Origin: an uncultured Tropicimonas sp.
Lineage (GTDB): Bacteria; Pseudomonadota; Alphaproteobacteria; Rhodobacterales; Rhodobacteraceae
Direction of reading: 5' to 3'
Length of the DNA: 42,284 nt
Assembly (NCBI GenBank): GCA_947495685.1
Contig: CANLZY010000038.1
Location: 1 to 42,284 of the forward strand
Position 1 is the first letter of the stretch. Every line of letters begins with the position of its first letter. The notes under the pieces are model-generated. The model saw only the letters and a program-made list of their open reading frames with translations, made no database searches and had not been told where the DNA came from. The position numbers and the translations under genes were made by a program. This document shows positions 30,209-39,800 of this stretch, piece by piece.

Positions 30209-30264
30209 GGGCACCTCTTCTGCCGCCGTTTGCGTGGCGGCCTCCGCATGGTCAGACAGGACAT
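30205..30264 (-). CDS. Possible 19-residue leader peptide upstream of rsfS
   Basis: The frame MSCLTMRRPPRKRRQKRCP is preceded by AGGAGGGAC. Its TGA (30205-30207) overlaps the rsfS ATG (30206-30208), the classic ATGA coupling arrangement. Ten of the 19 residues are Arg or Lys. The spacing between AGGAGG and the ATG is only 3 nt, which is tight, so initiation may be weak or the site may serve a CTG start of a longer RsfS. Confidence 0.25.
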   Translation of the reverse strand: MSCLTMRRPPRKRRQKRCP

Positions 30265-30408
30265 GTCCCTCCTGGTTGCGCGCCGTCAGAGTCCCGGCGC
30301 TGGACGCAAGGTCATGATAGCACCGGTTGTGTGACGGCTCAACGCCGACGCCGACACTTGCTGTCAAAGGCCCCGGATTGGATAAATTGGCGGCAACAAT
30401 GACCATGT

Positions 30409-30555
30409 CTATAGGCGCCCGTCACCGATCGGTGCCTGGACGCGTGCTTCGACGGGCATCTTGTCGGTCAGCGCGGCACTGGCTTCGAAGGCCACCGCCA
30501 CCAGGAGCAGCGACCCGATCAGCGCGATATGAGCATTTCTGTAGACCCGACGCAT
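30409..30555 (-). CDS. Small hypothetical protein with one signal/membrane segment
   Basis: This 48-residue frame begins at the ATG at 30553-30555 after GAGAGGCCGCCG. It has a short basic N-terminus (MRRVYRNAH), a hydrophobic stretch (IALIGSLLLVAVAFEASAAL) and a polar tail. It could be a small exported or anchored protein lying just upstream of rsfS on the same strand. I recognise no family. Confidence 0.4.
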   Translation of the reverse strand: MRRVYRNAHIALIGSLLLVAVAFEASAALTDKMPVEARVQAPIGDGRL

Positions 30556-31274
30556 CGGCGGCCTCTCGAAGTTACACTTTGGGATTAGACGAAACAGGCA
30601 TAAAAGCGCTCCGCACCCGAAGGTCAACCCCTGCGGCGTTCTGGCACAACAAAAAGCGTCAGAAATGGCTCATCGCAGCTTGGACCACGAATGACGCGCG
30701 TGTCTGCCGGGGGGCGCAATGCCCGGCACATTGGCGACGGCCTCCCGATCGACGGCATCCGATCGATCCGGCAACTTCGACGCCCCTCGCGGACACGCGA
30801 GGGATCGGTCGCATGCCTGGTGCCAGAGGTCATGCCGAGCCGGACGCCTCCGTCCAATCGGGTCCGTTTGATCAACCGGCTTGTGATCCTGTGCTCCTTC
30901 GGGATCTCGTGTTGCCGCACGTCGCGCTTACCGATGTAATGGCCGATACATCGGGAACGGCCTGCTTGGTCTTGTTGGAGAGCCCAAAGCCAACGGCGAC
31001 CAGCGTGTTGCAGCACGCGCAATTATCCCGCCCCATTCAACAGAATCGACAGCAATTGCGGATCCGCACGGCCCCCAGGCACTTGCGATAAAGGCCCAGT
31101 GGTTGTAGCGGAAGAGCATGGCAAAGATGTTTGACATGGATGACCACGCGCGCCTGCCTTGGCGTTTCTTCGGCCTGACCCGCCGAATGACCGGCCTTAG
31201 CTGACCGGGGACGCCACGCGCGGCGCCGCTATTCCCATGTCCACACCACATACCCGAACCGGGAGATTACCCAC
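30556..31274. other. Region upstream of leuC, no confident gene
   Basis: About 700 bp without a protein I can name. A minus-strand frame around 31000-31130 reads MSNIFAMLFRYNHWAFIASA and looks protein-like, but it has no good ribosome-binding site and no family. The right end should hold the leuC promoter. The leuC ribosome-binding site is CGGGAGA near 31260. No leucine-rich leader peptide or attenuator hairpin was seen. Confidence 0.4.
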
Positions 31275-32681
31275 ATGACTGCCCCCAAGACTCTGTATGA
31301 CAAGATCTGGGATGCCCACGTCGCCCACGAGGCCGAGGATGGCACCTGCCTGCTCTATATCGACCGTCACCTTGTTCACGAAGTGACGAGCCCGCAGGCC
31401 TTCGAAGGGCTTCGCATGGCCAATCGCCCGGTGCGCGCACCGGAAAAGACCATCGCCGTGCCAGACCACAACGTTCCCACAACGCTTGACCGTGTGAACG
31501 GTATCACCAACGAGGAAAGCCGGATCCAGGTCGATGCGCTGGACAAGAACGCGCGCGATTTCGGCATCAACTACTATCCGGTCGATGACATCCGCCAGGG
31601 CATCGTACACATCGTCGGCCCGGAGCAGGGCTGGACGCTGCCCGGCATGACCGTCGTCTGCGGCGACAGCCACACCGCCACCCACGGTGCCTTCGGCGCG
31701 CTGGCCCACGGCATCGGCACCTCCGAGGTTGAGCACGTTCTGGCCACGCAGACGCTGATTCAGAAGAAATCCAAGAACATGAAGGTCGAGATCACCGGCA
31801 AGCTGCGCCCCGGCGTGACCGCCAAGGACATCACGCTGGCCGTGATCGGCGCCACTGGCACCGCCGGCGGCACCGGCTACGTCATCGAGTATTGCGGTGA
31901 AGCGATTCGCGACCTGTCGATGGAAGGCCGCATGACCGTCTGCAACATGGCCATCGAGGGCGGCGCCCGCGCCGGTCTGATCGCGCCCGACCAGACGACC
32001 TATGACTATGTCATGGGGCGCCCGCATGCACCCAAGGGTGCCCAGTGGGAGGCAGCCCTCACCTGGTGGAAGACGCTCTTCACCGATGAAGGTGCCCATT
32101 TCGACAAGGTTCTGACCCTGAAGGGCGAAGATATCGCGCCAGTTGTTACCTGGGGCACCTCGCCGGAGGACGTCCTGCCGATCACCGGCACCGTGCCCGC
32201 GCCCGAAGACTTCGAGGGTGGCAAGGTCGACGCGGCCCGCCGCTCGCTGGAATACATGGGCCTGACGCCCGGCACGCCGCTGTCCGAAATTCCGATCGAC
32301 GCGGTCTTTATCGGTTCCTGCACCAACGGTCGGATCGAGGATCTGCGGGCCGCCGCCGAGATCGTGAAAGGCAAGAAGATCGCCGAGGGTGTCCGTGGCA
32401 TGGTCGTGCCAGGGTCCGGGCTCGTGCGCGCGCAGGCCGAGGAAGAAGGCCTGTCCGAGATCTTCGAGGCCGCCGGCTTCGAATGGCGTCTTGCCGGCTG
32501 CTCCATGTGCCTGGCCATGAACCCCGACCAGTTGGCGCCGGGCGAACGTTGCGCCTCGACCTCGAACCGCAACTTCGAAGGGCGTCAGGGGTTCAAGGGC
32601 CGCACGCACCTGATGAGCCCCGGAATGGCCGCCGCCGCCGCGATCTCCGGCAAGCTGACCGACGTCCGGGAAGTGATGTAA
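31275..32681 (+). CDS. leuC: 3-isopropylmalate dehydratase large subunit
   Basis: LeuC and LeuD together isomerise 2-isopropylmalate to 3-isopropylmalate in leucine synthesis. The 468-residue protein has the aconitase-type architecture. [20 protein letters not shown] binds substrate. The [4Fe-4S] ligands are the cysteines in FIGSCTNGR and GCSMCLAMN. The C-terminal [10 protein letters not shown] is also diagnostic. Length is normal. A DUF308 gene and about 0.7 kb separate it from leuD. Confidence 0.97.
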   Translation: MTAPKTLYDKIWDAHVAHEAEDGTCLLYIDRHLVHEVTSPQAFEGLRMANRPVRAPEKTIAVPDHNVPTTLDRVNGITNEESRIQVDALDKNARDFGINYYPVDDIRQGIVHIVGPEQGWTLPGMTVVCGDSHTATHGAFGALAHGIGTSEVEHVLATQTLIQKKSKNMKVEITGKLRPGVTAKDITLAVIGATGTAGGTGYVIEYCGEAIRDLSMEGRMTVCNMAIEGGARAGLIAPDQTTYDYVMGRPHAPKGAQWEAALTWWKTLFTDEGAHFDKVLTLKGEDIAPVVTWGTSPEDVLPITGTVPAPEDFEGGKVDAARRSLEYMGLTPGTPLSEIPIDAVFIGSCTNGRIEDLRAAAEIVKGKKIAEGVRGMVVPGSGLVRAQAEEEGLSEIFEAAGFEWRLAGCSMCLAMNPDQLAPGERCASTSNRNFEGRQGFKGRTHLMSPGMAAAAAISGKLTDVREVM

Positions 32682-32722
32682 GACGCGGAGGATTCCGCAG
32701 CGCAACATGAAAGGTGACCACG

Positions 32723-33247
32723 ATGAGTGAATGGTCCAGATGGCTGCTGATTGGGGTTCTGTCGATCCTCTTTGGCATACTGGCGCTTGGCAACGCCGTT
32801 GCGGTGTCCGTGGCGATCGTCTGGGTCACCGGATCGATGCTGCTGCTTGCCGGCACCTTCCAGACCATCGCCGGCTTCTATGATGCCGGGACAGGCAACA
32901 AGTTCATTTCGGTGACGCTGGGGCTGCTGACCGCAATCCTCGGTCTTTCCTTCATGAAAAACCCCTTCGAAGGCACGATGTCGATCACCTTGGTGATCAC
33001 GATGTTCATTGCCGCCGGTGGGATGTTGCGCCTGATCTGGGCCGCGCGCATGCGGCACACCGGCTTTTTCTGGATGATGTTGTTTTCGGGCGCCCTGTCG
33101 ATCCTGCTTGCTGGCTACATCTTTGCCAATTTCGAGCAGGCATCCGAGAAACTGCTGGGCATCCTGCTGGGGCTGGAACTGTTGTTCAATGGCGCCGCCA
33201 TTGTTGTTCTGGCCCTGTTCCTGCGCGCGTATTCCGACGAGCTATAG
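32723..33247 (+). CDS. HdeD-like DUF308 membrane protein
   Basis: This 174-residue inner-membrane protein has about six short hydrophobic helices arranged as repeats (WLLIGVLSILFGILALGNAV, IVWVTGSMLLLAGTFQTIAG, then VTLGLLTAILGLSFM and so on), as in the HdeD/DUF308 family linked to acid stress in enterobacteria. I chose the ATG at 32723 after GAAAGGTGACCACG. A GTG three codons upstream is possible. It lies between leuC and leuD, 41 nt after leuC, so it is probably co-transcribed, though a link to leucine synthesis is not expected. Confidence 0.8.
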   Translation: MSEWSRWLLIGVLSILFGILALGNAVAVSVAIVWVTGSMLLLAGTFQTIAGFYDAGTGNKFISVTLGLLTAILGLSFMKNPFEGTMSITLVITMFIAAGGMLRLIWAARMRHTGFFWMMLFSGALSILLAGYIFANFEQASEKLLGILLGLELLFNGAAIVVLALFLRAYSDEL

Positions 33248-33358
33248 CCCCCAGCGGCGATACCAGAATTTCGCGGCCGCCCCTTGGCCGCGCCCCACAA
33301 TCCGGCCGCCGGGCCGAGCCACGATCCGCCGCCCGGTCCGCCATTCGAGGACAAAGAC

Positions 33359-33964
33359 ATGGACAAGTTCACCACGCTGACCGGCATTGCCGCCCCTCTG
33401 CCCCTGATCAATGTCGACACAGACATGATCATCCCCAAACAGTTCCTGAAAACGATCAAACGGTCGGGTCTGGGCGTAAACCTCTTCGACGAGATGCGCT
33501 TTGATTCCGAGGGCAACGAAAACCCCGATTTCGTGCTGAACAAGCCCGCCTACCGCAATGCGGAAATCCTGATCGGCGGTGACAACTTTGGCTGTGGTTC
33601 GTCGCGCGAACACGCGCCTTGGGCGATCAAGGATTTTGGCATCAGCTGCGTGATCGCGCCCAGCTTTGCCGACATTTTCTACAACAACTGCTTCAAGAAC
33701 GGCATCCTGCCGATCGCCCTGCCGCAGGAAGACGTCGACAAACTGATGGACGATGCCGAACGGGGGTCCAACGCGGTCGTCACGGTCGATCTGGAAAGCC
33801 AGACGATCACCGGCCCGGATGGCGGCAGCATCTCGTTCGAGGTCGACTCCTTCAAGAAGCACTGTCTTCTTAACGGTCTGGACGACATCGGGCTGACCAT
33901 GGAAAAGGTCGCATCGATCGACACCTTCGAGGCCCAGGCCGCGCAATCCCGCCCTTGGGTCTGA
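33359..33964 (+). CDS. leuD: 3-isopropylmalate dehydratase small subunit
   Basis: This is the 201-residue partner of LeuC. The ATG at 33359 ([20 protein letters not shown]) follows GAGGACAAAGAC and matches the family. An upstream in-frame start at 33284 would add a proline-rich stretch that homologues lack. Motifs are [30 protein letters not shown] and [18 protein letters not shown] strong terminator follows. Confidence 0.96.
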   Translation: MDKFTTLTGIAAPLPLINVDTDMIIPKQFLKTIKRSGLGVNLFDEMRFDSEGNENPDFVLNKPAYRNAEILIGGDNFGCGSSREHAPWAIKDFGISCVIAPSFADIFYNNCFKNGILPIALPQEDVDKLMDDAERGSNAVVTVDLESQTITGPDGGSISFEVDSFKKHCLLNGLDDIGLTMEKVASIDTFEAQAAQSRPWV

Positions 33965-33988
33965 CTCCGCCAAAACCGCTACATGTTG

Positions 33989-34015
33989 GGCCGCCCCACC
34001 GGGCGGCCTTTTTTT
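33989..34015 (+). terminator. Rho-independent terminator after leuD
   Basis: GGCCGCCC (33989-33996) pairs with GGGCGGCC (34001-34008) around the loop CACC and is followed by seven T (34009-34015). It starts 25 nt after the leuD stop codon. Confidence 0.9.
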
Positions 34016-34219
34016 CTCCACATCATTGATGCAAAGCCGCACCAGTTGCCTCGCAAAAGCGCCGGATTGATTTCGTTAACCTTAACTGAGACTTGAGGGA
34101 CAAAGCGAAAGTAGGCAGAACTTGGGCAAGAATGAGGCAAGCCGCCATAATTGGCGGATCCACGTCGGACCAAGGCCGCGGCTATGCATCGCGACCGTCC
34201 ATGACGAAGGAAACAGGTA

Positions 34220-35059
34220 GTGATCGGGAAAGTGGCAAGCGCTTCGGTGCGCGCAGTTCTTGTGGCGGTGTTGATCCTGACGCCGGCGCTGCTGCTACCG
34301 AATGTCAACAGCGATACATCTCAGGTTGTGGTCCTGGTCGCCCTTGCCTGCGGCGCCCTGACCTTGTTCGAATATGCCTCGGTCTATCCCAGCCTGGTGG
34401 AATTCCGCGATGCACCGCCGTTCAACCGCATCCGGTTCCTGTCGCTGTTCATGACCGTCTTCATCCTGTCGGTCCTGGCCCGTGGGCGGATGGACCCAAG
34501 CGGTCTGACCCTGTTCATCGAGGCCGTTGGCTCGCTGGTCGGCACGGCGCTGGATTTCCCCTACAGCCCGGTACGCCTGGTGCTTCTGAGCTTGCCCGAG
34601 GCCGCCCCGGCCACCGCCGTCTCGGCGATCCGTGCCGCCGCCGGAATGGCTTATCTGATCGCCCTGCTGGCCATCACCTTCTTCTATCTGATCCTGAAGC
34701 TGTACAACTGGCCGTCCCGATCGGGAGCCTTCAATGTCTGGATCAACCTACCCACCTTCGACCCGACGGCTGGCGGCGATGTCGTGGACCGTCTGAACCG
34801 GGACGCGCGCGTTAACCTTGCCTTAGGATTTCTGCTGCCATTCATGGTTCCGGCGATCGGCAAGGCTGCGGTGCACCTGTTCGGCCATGCGATGATCACT
34901 GATGCGCAAACGATGATCTGGATGGTGTCGCTATGGGCATTCCTGCCACTCAGCCTGTTCATGCGCGGTATCGCCATGTCCCGGGTGGCCGACATGATCT
35001 CGGAAATGCGCCGGCGCACCACGGCCGCCGACACTCCCGCTGGCCTGCTCGCCACCTGA
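34220..35059 (+). CDS. Conserved-type integral membrane protein of unknown function
   Basis: This 279-residue protein starts at a GTG (34220). It has hydrophobic segments near residues 9-27, 35-50, 72-88, 100-112, 142-162, 205-222 and 235-253, so it is polytopic. The segment WINLPTFDPTAGGDVVDRLN in the middle is a soluble loop. I do not recognise a functional family. It is in the position between leuD and the EEP-family gene, whose frame begins inside it. The two are probably co-transcribed. Confidence 0.75.
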   Translation: MIGKVASASVRAVLVAVLILTPALLLPNVNSDTSQVVVLVALACGALTLFEYASVYPSLVEFRDAPPFNRIRFLSLFMTVFILSVLARGRMDPSGLTLFIEAVGSLVGTALDFPYSPVRLVLLSLPEAAPATAVSAIRAAAGMAYLIALLAITFFYLILKLYNWPSRSGAFNVWINLPTFDPTAGGDVVDRLNRDARVNLALGFLLPFMVPAIGKAAVHLFGHAMITDAQTMIWMVSLWAFLPLSLFMRGIAMSRVADMISEMRRRTTAADTPAGLLAT

Positions 35060-36159
35060 CCCTTTGGGGCCTTGCCCTGATCGCCGCATTTGGACAGACC
35101 AGCACAGGCTCGGCCGAGACCCTGCGCATCGCCACCTTCACGACGGAACTGTCCCGCAGGGGACCAGGCCTGCTGTTGCGCGACATCCTCAAGGGCGAGG
35201 ATGAACAGGTTGCAGCCGTGGTAGAGGTCATCTCCACCACCTCTCCTGATGTCCTGTTGCTGACCGGTATCGATTTCGATCATGGGAATGCCGCGCTCGG
35301 GGCCCTCAACGCACATCTGGCGGCGACCGGGACCCCCTACCCCCACATCTACAGCCGGCGCCCCAACTCGGGGCTTGCGACAGGTCTGGATCTCGACCGC
35401 AATGGCCGCACCGGCGAACCCCGCGACGCCCAGGGCTATGGCCGGTTTGCGGGGCATGGCGGAATGGCCATTCTCAGCCGCTGGCCGATCGCAAAGGATC
35501 GTGTTCAGGATCTATCGGGGCTGCTATGGTCCGACATACCCGGTGCCACTCTGCCTCGGACGGTTCATGGCGAACCGTTCCTGTCGGCAGAGGCCGTGCA
35601 GATCCAACGGCTGTCGAGCGTCGGGCATTGGAGTGTTCCGGTCGAACTGCAAGGTGGCCACCTGCTGACGCTGCTGGCATTCTCTGCAACGCCCCCCCTG
35701 TTCGACGGCGAGGAGGACAGGAACGGCTTGCGCAATGCGGACGAGATCCGTCTCTGGCAGGTCCTGTTGGACGGACAATTGGACACTCCGCCGCCCGAAT
35801 CACCGTTTGTCGTGCTCGGAAATGCCAACCTCGATCCGCTGGATGGGGACGGGCGTCGCGCAGCCATTCGCGCCCTGTTGCAGGACCCGCGCCTGCAGGA
35901 CCCTGCCCCGGGCAGCCAAGGTGGCCGGATGGCGGCCAGCCTGGGCCATATCGGCGATGCCGCGCTTGATACAGCCGATTGGAGCGAGCCGGAGACCGGT
36001 GGCCCCGGAAACCTGCGGGTGGACTATGTTCTGCCCTCTGCCACGATCCCGGTCGCCGACGCTGGCGTGTACTGGCCCTCAGACGGTGCCGGGTTGGATC
36101 GCGCCCGCCTTGCCTCGCGGCATCGGCTTGTCTGGGTGGACCTGGTGCTGGATCGCTGA
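34933..36159 (+). CDS. Exported endonuclease/exonuclease/phosphatase (EEP) family protein
   Basis: EEP-fold proteins cleave phosphodiester or phosphate bonds using divalent metal. Visible motifs are DVLLLTGIDFDHGN, GGMAILSRWPI, VVLGNANLDPLDGDG (the N-x-D catalytic pair), LRVDYVLPS and a C-terminal SRHRLVWVDL with the catalytic His. A hydrophobic export signal (LTLWGLALIAAFG, then TGSAETLRI) lies near residues 43-62. The only ATG in frame is at 34933, giving a long basic N-terminus and a 127-nt overlap with the upstream membrane-protein gene. A non-ATG start nearer 35050 is possible. The 3' end overlaps the convergent epimerase-like gene by 81 nt. Confidence 0.82.
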   Translation: MGIPATQPVHARYRHVPGGRHDLGNAPAHHGRRHSRWPARHLTLWGLALIAAFGQTSTGSAETLRIATFTTELSRRGPGLLLRDILKGEDEQVAAVVEVISTTSPDVLLLTGIDFDHGNAALGALNAHLAATGTPYPHIYSRRPNSGLATGLDLDRNGRTGEPRDAQGYGRFAGHGGMAILSRWPIAKDRVQDLSGLLWSDIPGATLPRTVHGEPFLSAEAVQIQRLSSVGHWSVPVELQGGHLLTLLAFSATPPLFDGEEDRNGLRNADEIRLWQVLLDGQLDTPPPESPFVVLGNANLDPLDGDGRRAAIRALLQDPRLQDPAPGSQGGRMAASLGHIGDAALDTADWSEPETGGPGNLRVDYVLPSATIPVADAGVYWPSDGAGLDRARLASRHRLVWVDLVLDR

Positions 36160-36999
36160 GGCCAACGCCATCTCGATCGGCGTCTCGGCAAACCCCGGCA
36201 GGGCGTCCTGCAATGCCGATCCGTCCAGGCAATGCGGCATCGACCAGAGATAGCGCATCTCGACAAGCGCGCGCCCTGTCGGCCAGACCGGCGCTGCAAC
36301 CCGCAGGGGCAACCATGAAAGCCTGCGCACCGAGACCGTCCGACCGAGGACCTGCTGCAAGGTGTCGGCCATCTGCTGCCCGGTCAGCGTGTAGCCCGCA
36401 AACGGCATGTCGGCGAACCGCTCCAGCCGGTCGCGCTGTTCGGCAAGCCCCACGGCGGCGCGTGCCATGTCGGGCAGGTAGGCCCAGGCATGTGGGCGGT
36501 CCAGCGGCCCCGGGTACACGAACCGACAAGCATCGAGATGGGCGGTCATGATCTTGTCGAACCAGTTTCCCGACGGCGCCGTATCAATGAAATCCCCGCC
36601 CCGCAGGATCACGACCCGAGCGCGGGACTCTTGCCAGGCGGCCTCCATCTCTGCCCGAATCCGACCGAGCGGATTGCGGGCGGCATGCGGCGTGTCAGCA
36701 GACAGCCGGGCCGGTGCGTTCGCACCATAGGGATAGACATTGCCCGGGATCACAACGGTTGCGCCACTGGCCTCGGCAACCTCGATCAACTGGCGCGTCA
36801 TGGCCGGCACCTCGCGGCTCCAACGGGGATAGGGCGGGTTCCAGGCGTTGACGATGACCTGCGCTCCCGAGGCCGCGTCCCACAGGTTGTCGCGGGACCG
36901 GTCGAACCGACGCACCGCCCACCCGGCCCGTGCAAAGGCTTGTGCCGCATGGCGACCAAAGCGCCCGGAGGCACCCAGAATCAAGGCAGTGTCTTGCAT
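36079..36999 (-). CDS. NAD(P)-dependent epimerase/dehydratase-like protein (extended SDR)
   Basis: This 306-residue Rossmann-fold protein starts at the ATG at 36997-36999 after AAAGGACACGCA. The nucleotide-binding motif is ALILGASGRFGRHAA (residues 5-19). VIPGNVYPYGANAP, ARVVILRGGDFID and WAYLPDMARA follow, matching the atypical extended SDR pattern. The catalytic Tyr is probably in the VYPYG segment. It is divergent from a LysR regulator, which likely controls it. The substrate is unknown. Confidence 0.82.
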   Translation of the reverse strand: MQDTALILGASGRFGRHAAQAFARAGWAVRRFDRSRDNLWDAASGAQVIVNAWNPPYPRWSREVPAMTRQLIEVAEASGATVVIPGNVYPYGANAPARLSADTPHAARNPLGRIRAEMEAAWQESRARVVILRGGDFIDTAPSGNWFDKIMTAHLDACRFVYPGPLDRPHAWAYLPDMARAAVGLAEQRDRLERFADMPFAGYTLTGQQMADTLQQVLGRTVSVRRLSWLPLRVAAPVWPTGRALVEMRYLWSMPHCLDGSALQDALPGFAETPIEMALASAIQHQVHPDKPMPRGKAGAIQPGTV

Positions 37000-37091
37000 T
37001 GCGTGTCCTTTCAAGAAATCTGCCTCGACAATACTTCATTCATTTTAGAACTGATATTGCCATAATTTCACCACCTGGTATTCACGGATGA

Positions 37092-38024
37092 ATGGACAAG
37101 CTCCCCCCTCTGCCAGATTGGTCCCGTATCCAATCTTTTGTCGCGGTCGCCGACACCGGATCGCTGTCGGCGGCGGCCCGGCGGTTGGGACTCAGCCAAC
37201 CAACGTTGGGGCGACAGATCCGGGCGCTGGAAGACGATCTGGGTGTGTCGCTCTTTGCCCGCCAGGCACGGGGGTTGGCGCTGACCGACGAGGGCGCAGC
37301 CTTGCTCCCGGCGGCACAGGCAATGCAGGCGGCGGCACGATCGCTTTCCCTGTTGGCGGCGGGCCGTTCCGAAGACATGACCGGAACGGTGCGCATCACG
37401 GCCAGCAGCTTTGTCTCGTTGCACGTGCTGCCCGATATCCTCGCCCGAATTCGGCAAGCGGAACCCGACATCCAGATCGAGCTGGTTCCGTCGGACCGGA
37501 GCCAGAACCTGTTGTTCCGCGAGGCCGACATTGCCATCCGCATGTACCGTCCCGAACAGCTTGACGTCGTGACCCGCCATCTGGGCAATTTGCAGCTGGG
37601 CCTGTTCGCCTCGACGACCTACCTCGATCGGGTCGGTCGGCCCCGAAACGCGTCGGACCTGACCGGGCATGACCTGATCGGATACGATACGGACGAGCAG
37701 ATCATTCGCGGCATGCGGGATGTCGGGCTCAACGCAAACCGCACCTGGTTCGCGCTGCGCTGCGATGACCACAATGTCCTGTGGGCGCTGGTGCGGGCCG
37801 GATGCGGGCTGGGCTTTGCCCAATGCAATGTCGCGGAGGCCGACCCGAGCGTCGAACGGGTGTTGCCGGATTTGCCCCTGCCGTCATTGCCTGTCTGGTT
37901 GACCGCACATGCCGCGATGCGACGAACACCCCGGATCCGGCGCGTCTGGACGTTGCTGGCCGATGCCTTGCAACCAGTGCTGGACGCGCAGGATCAGACC
38001 TCGCCGGGGAGCTTGCCCAGGTAG
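37092..38024 (+). CDS. LysR-family transcriptional regulator
   Basis: This 310-residue regulator has the LysR helix-turn-helix near residues 11-60 (SFVAVADTGSLSAAARRLGL, then SQPTLGRQIRALEDDLGVSL). A type-2 periplasmic-binding-like effector domain follows (VRITASSFVSLHVLPDIL, DIAIRMYRP). The A+T-rich 92-bp gap to the divergent epimerase-like gene (around 37028-37075) is the probable binding region. It ends overlapping the convergent peroxiredoxin-like gene by 31 nt. Confidence 0.9.
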   Translation: MDKLPPLPDWSRIQSFVAVADTGSLSAAARRLGLSQPTLGRQIRALEDDLGVSLFARQARGLALTDEGAALLPAAQAMQAAARSLSLLAAGRSEDMTGTVRITASSFVSLHVLPDILARIRQAEPDIQIELVPSDRSQNLLFREADIAIRMYRPEQLDVVTRHLGNLQLGLFASTTYLDRVGRPRNASDLTGHDLIGYDTDEQIIRGMRDVGLNANRTWFALRCDDHNVLWALVRAGCGLGFAQCNVAEADPSVERVLPDLPLPSLPVWLTAHAAMRRTPRIRRVWTLLADALQPVLDAQDQTSPGSLPR

Positions 38025-38533
38025 GTTCCCCGCGGCGGCTTGCCGGTTTCGATGGCCAGCTTGATCGCCCCCGACAGATGCTCGATTCGGGGGCGGGCAT
38101 GAGCCTGCGACTGAACCCAACACGAGTGAAGCCGACGATCCGGCTGGACGAAGAAGATGCCGGGTTCGTTGAAAAAATCCGGATCCTTGGTGCCAGCGCG
38201 AGCCTGCGATATCGTCAGACGCCAGTCGTCACGGGCCGCCACCAAAGGCAGACCATAGGCGACCTTGATCCGATGCAGCCCGGCATTGTCCCGCGCCTGT
38301 CGGGCACGGTGCATGTCATCGCTGCTGACAAACACGACGTCCACGCCGATGTCATCAAAATCCCGGAACTGCGCTTCGGCCTCCTTCATCTGCCGCAAAC
38401 ACAACGAACAATGAGCGCCGCGATAGAAAAATACGACCGAGCCGTTCGGCTTTGCGGGTGCCTTCAGGTCGAAAGTGCCGTGGTCCAATGTTGGCAGGCA
38501 CAGCTTCGGGGCCTTCTTGCCGGGTGTCAGCAT
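37994..38533 (-). CDS. Peroxiredoxin/AhpC-TSA-type thioredoxin-fold protein
   Basis: This 179-residue cytoplasmic redox protein starts at the ATG at 38531-38533 (MLTPGKKAPKLCLPTL) after AAAGGACCAGATC. VVFFYRGAHCSLCLRQM holds the expected peroxidatic cysteine and a second cysteine three residues on (CSLC), resembling the AhpC/TSA branch that carries a CxxC. VVFVSSDDMHRARQAR and FFNEPGIFFVQPD complete the fold. It is divergent from leuB. Its physiological oxidant is unknown. Confidence 0.82.
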   Translation of the reverse strand: MLTPGKKAPKLCLPTLDHGTFDLKAPAKPNGSVVFFYRGAHCSLCLRQMKEAEAQFRDFDDIGVDVVFVSSDDMHRARQARDNAGLHRIKVAYGLPLVAARDDWRLTISQARAGTKDPDFFNEPGIFFVQPDRRLHSCWVQSQAHARPRIEHLSGAIKLAIETGKPPRGTYLGKLPGEV

Positions 38534-38654
38534 GATCTGGTCCTTTCCGCCGTCCATACGGCAGCAAGTGGTCGCGCGGAGTGGGCGTGGTTCTTGACCG
38601 GCCTCATGCACACGGGTAGTCCCGCCGGGAACCATGTTGCAAGGACGAACGACA

Positions 38655-39764
38655 ATGAGCACACCTTCCCTTCTGATCCTTCCCGGTGACGGCATCGGCC
38701 CCGAAGTCATGGCCGAGGTTCGCAAGATCATCGACTGGTACGGCACCAACCGCGGCCTGGCCATGGATGTCAGCGAGGATCTGGTCGGGGGCGCAGCCTA
38801 CGACGTGCACGGTGTGCCGTTGTCGGACGAGACGATGGAAAAGGCCCAGAAAGTGGATGCAGTTCTGCTCGGTGCCGTCGGTGGGCCGAAGTACGACGAC
38901 CTCGACTTCTCGGTCAAGCCCGAGCGTGGCCTGCTGCGCCTGCGCAAGGAAATGGACCTGTACGCCAACCTGCGCCCGGCGCAATGCTTTGACGCGCTTG
39001 CCGATTTCTCCTCGCTCAAGCGCGATGTGGTGGCCGGACTGGACATCATGATCGTGCGGGAACTGACCTCGGGCATCTATTTCGGCGAGCCGCGCGGCAT
39101 TTCGGTAAACGCAAACGGCGAGCGCGAGGGTGTGAACACCCAACGTTATACCGAAAGCGAGATTGCCCGTGCTGCCCGCTCCGCCTTCGAACTGGCCAAG
39201 CGGCGCAACAACAAGGTCTGCTCGATGGAGAAGGCCAACGTAATGGAATCGGGCATCCTGTGGCGCGAAGTCGTCCAGAAGGTGCATGACGAAGAATACC
39301 CCGATGTCGAACTGTCGCACATGTACGCCGATGCCGGCGGGATGCAGCTGTGCCGCTGGCCCAAGCAGTTCGACGTGATCGTCACCGACAACCTGTTTGG
39401 CGACCTGCTGTCTGACGTGGCAGCGATGCTGACCGGTTCGCTGGGCATGTTGCCCTCGGCCAGCCTTGGCGCGCCGATGGCGAACGGCCGCCCCAAGGCC
39501 ATGTACGAACCGGTGCACGGCTCTGCCCCCGACATCACCGGCCAGGGCAAGGCCAACCCGATCGCCTGTGTTCTGAGCTTTGCCATGGCGCTGCGGTACT
39601 CCTTTGACCTAGGCGCCGAGGCCGACCGCCTGGAAGCCGCTGTCGAAGCCGTGCTGGCCAAGGGCCTGCGCACCGCCGACCTGATGCAGGCCGACGGTGG
39701 CACGCCCGTCACCACCACCGAGATGGGCGACGCGATCATCGCTGCCCTCGACGCATCGCTGTAA
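38655..39764 (+). CDS. leuB: 3-isopropylmalate dehydrogenase
   Basis: LeuB oxidatively decarboxylates 3-isopropylmalate with NAD, the third step of leucine synthesis. The 369-residue protein starts at the ATG at 38655 after AAGGACGAACGAC. Motifs include [67 protein letters not shown] and [12 protein letters not shown]. Length is normal. It is separated from leuCD by about 4.7 kb of other genes. Confidence 0.97.
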   Translation: MSTPSLLILPGDGIGPEVMAEVRKIIDWYGTNRGLAMDVSEDLVGGAAYDVHGVPLSDETMEKAQKVDAVLLGAVGGPKYDDLDFSVKPERGLLRLRKEMDLYANLRPAQCFDALADFSSLKRDVVAGLDIMIVRELTSGIYFGEPRGISVNANGEREGVNTQRYTESEIARAARSAFELAKRRNNKVCSMEKANVMESGILWREVVQKVHDEEYPDVELSHMYADAGGMQLCRWPKQFDVIVTDNLFGDLLSDVAAMLTGSLGMLPSASLGAPMANGRPKAMYEPVHGSAPDITGQGKANPIACVLSFAMALRYSFDLGAEADRLEAAVEAVLAKGLRTADLMQADGGTPVTTTEMGDAIIAALDASL

Positions 39765-39772
39765 GCCGACAG

Positions 39773-39800
39773 GGGTGCCTGCCAGAACCGGCAGGCGCCC
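39773..39800 (+). terminator. Hairpin downstream of leuB
   Basis: GGGTGCCTGCC (39773-39783) pairs with GGCAGGCGCCC (39790-39800), with one T-G pair and a 6-nt loop, starting 9 nt after the leuB stop codon. There is no T-run, so it may be an imperfect terminator. Confidence 0.5.

Noticed and set aside
30928-31130. Small minus-strand protein beginning MSNIFAMLFRYNHW upstream of leuC
   Set aside because: The opening looks protein-like, but there is no good ribosome-binding site, no family match I know, and the frame becomes non-natural downstream.
30556-31274. Leader-peptide attenuator or riboswitch in front of leuC
   Set aside because: No run of leucine codons after a ribosome-binding site and no terminator/antiterminator pair was found.
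31197-32708. 503-codon minus-strand frame opposite leuC
   Set aside because: It is an antisense shadow of an unmistakable leuC.
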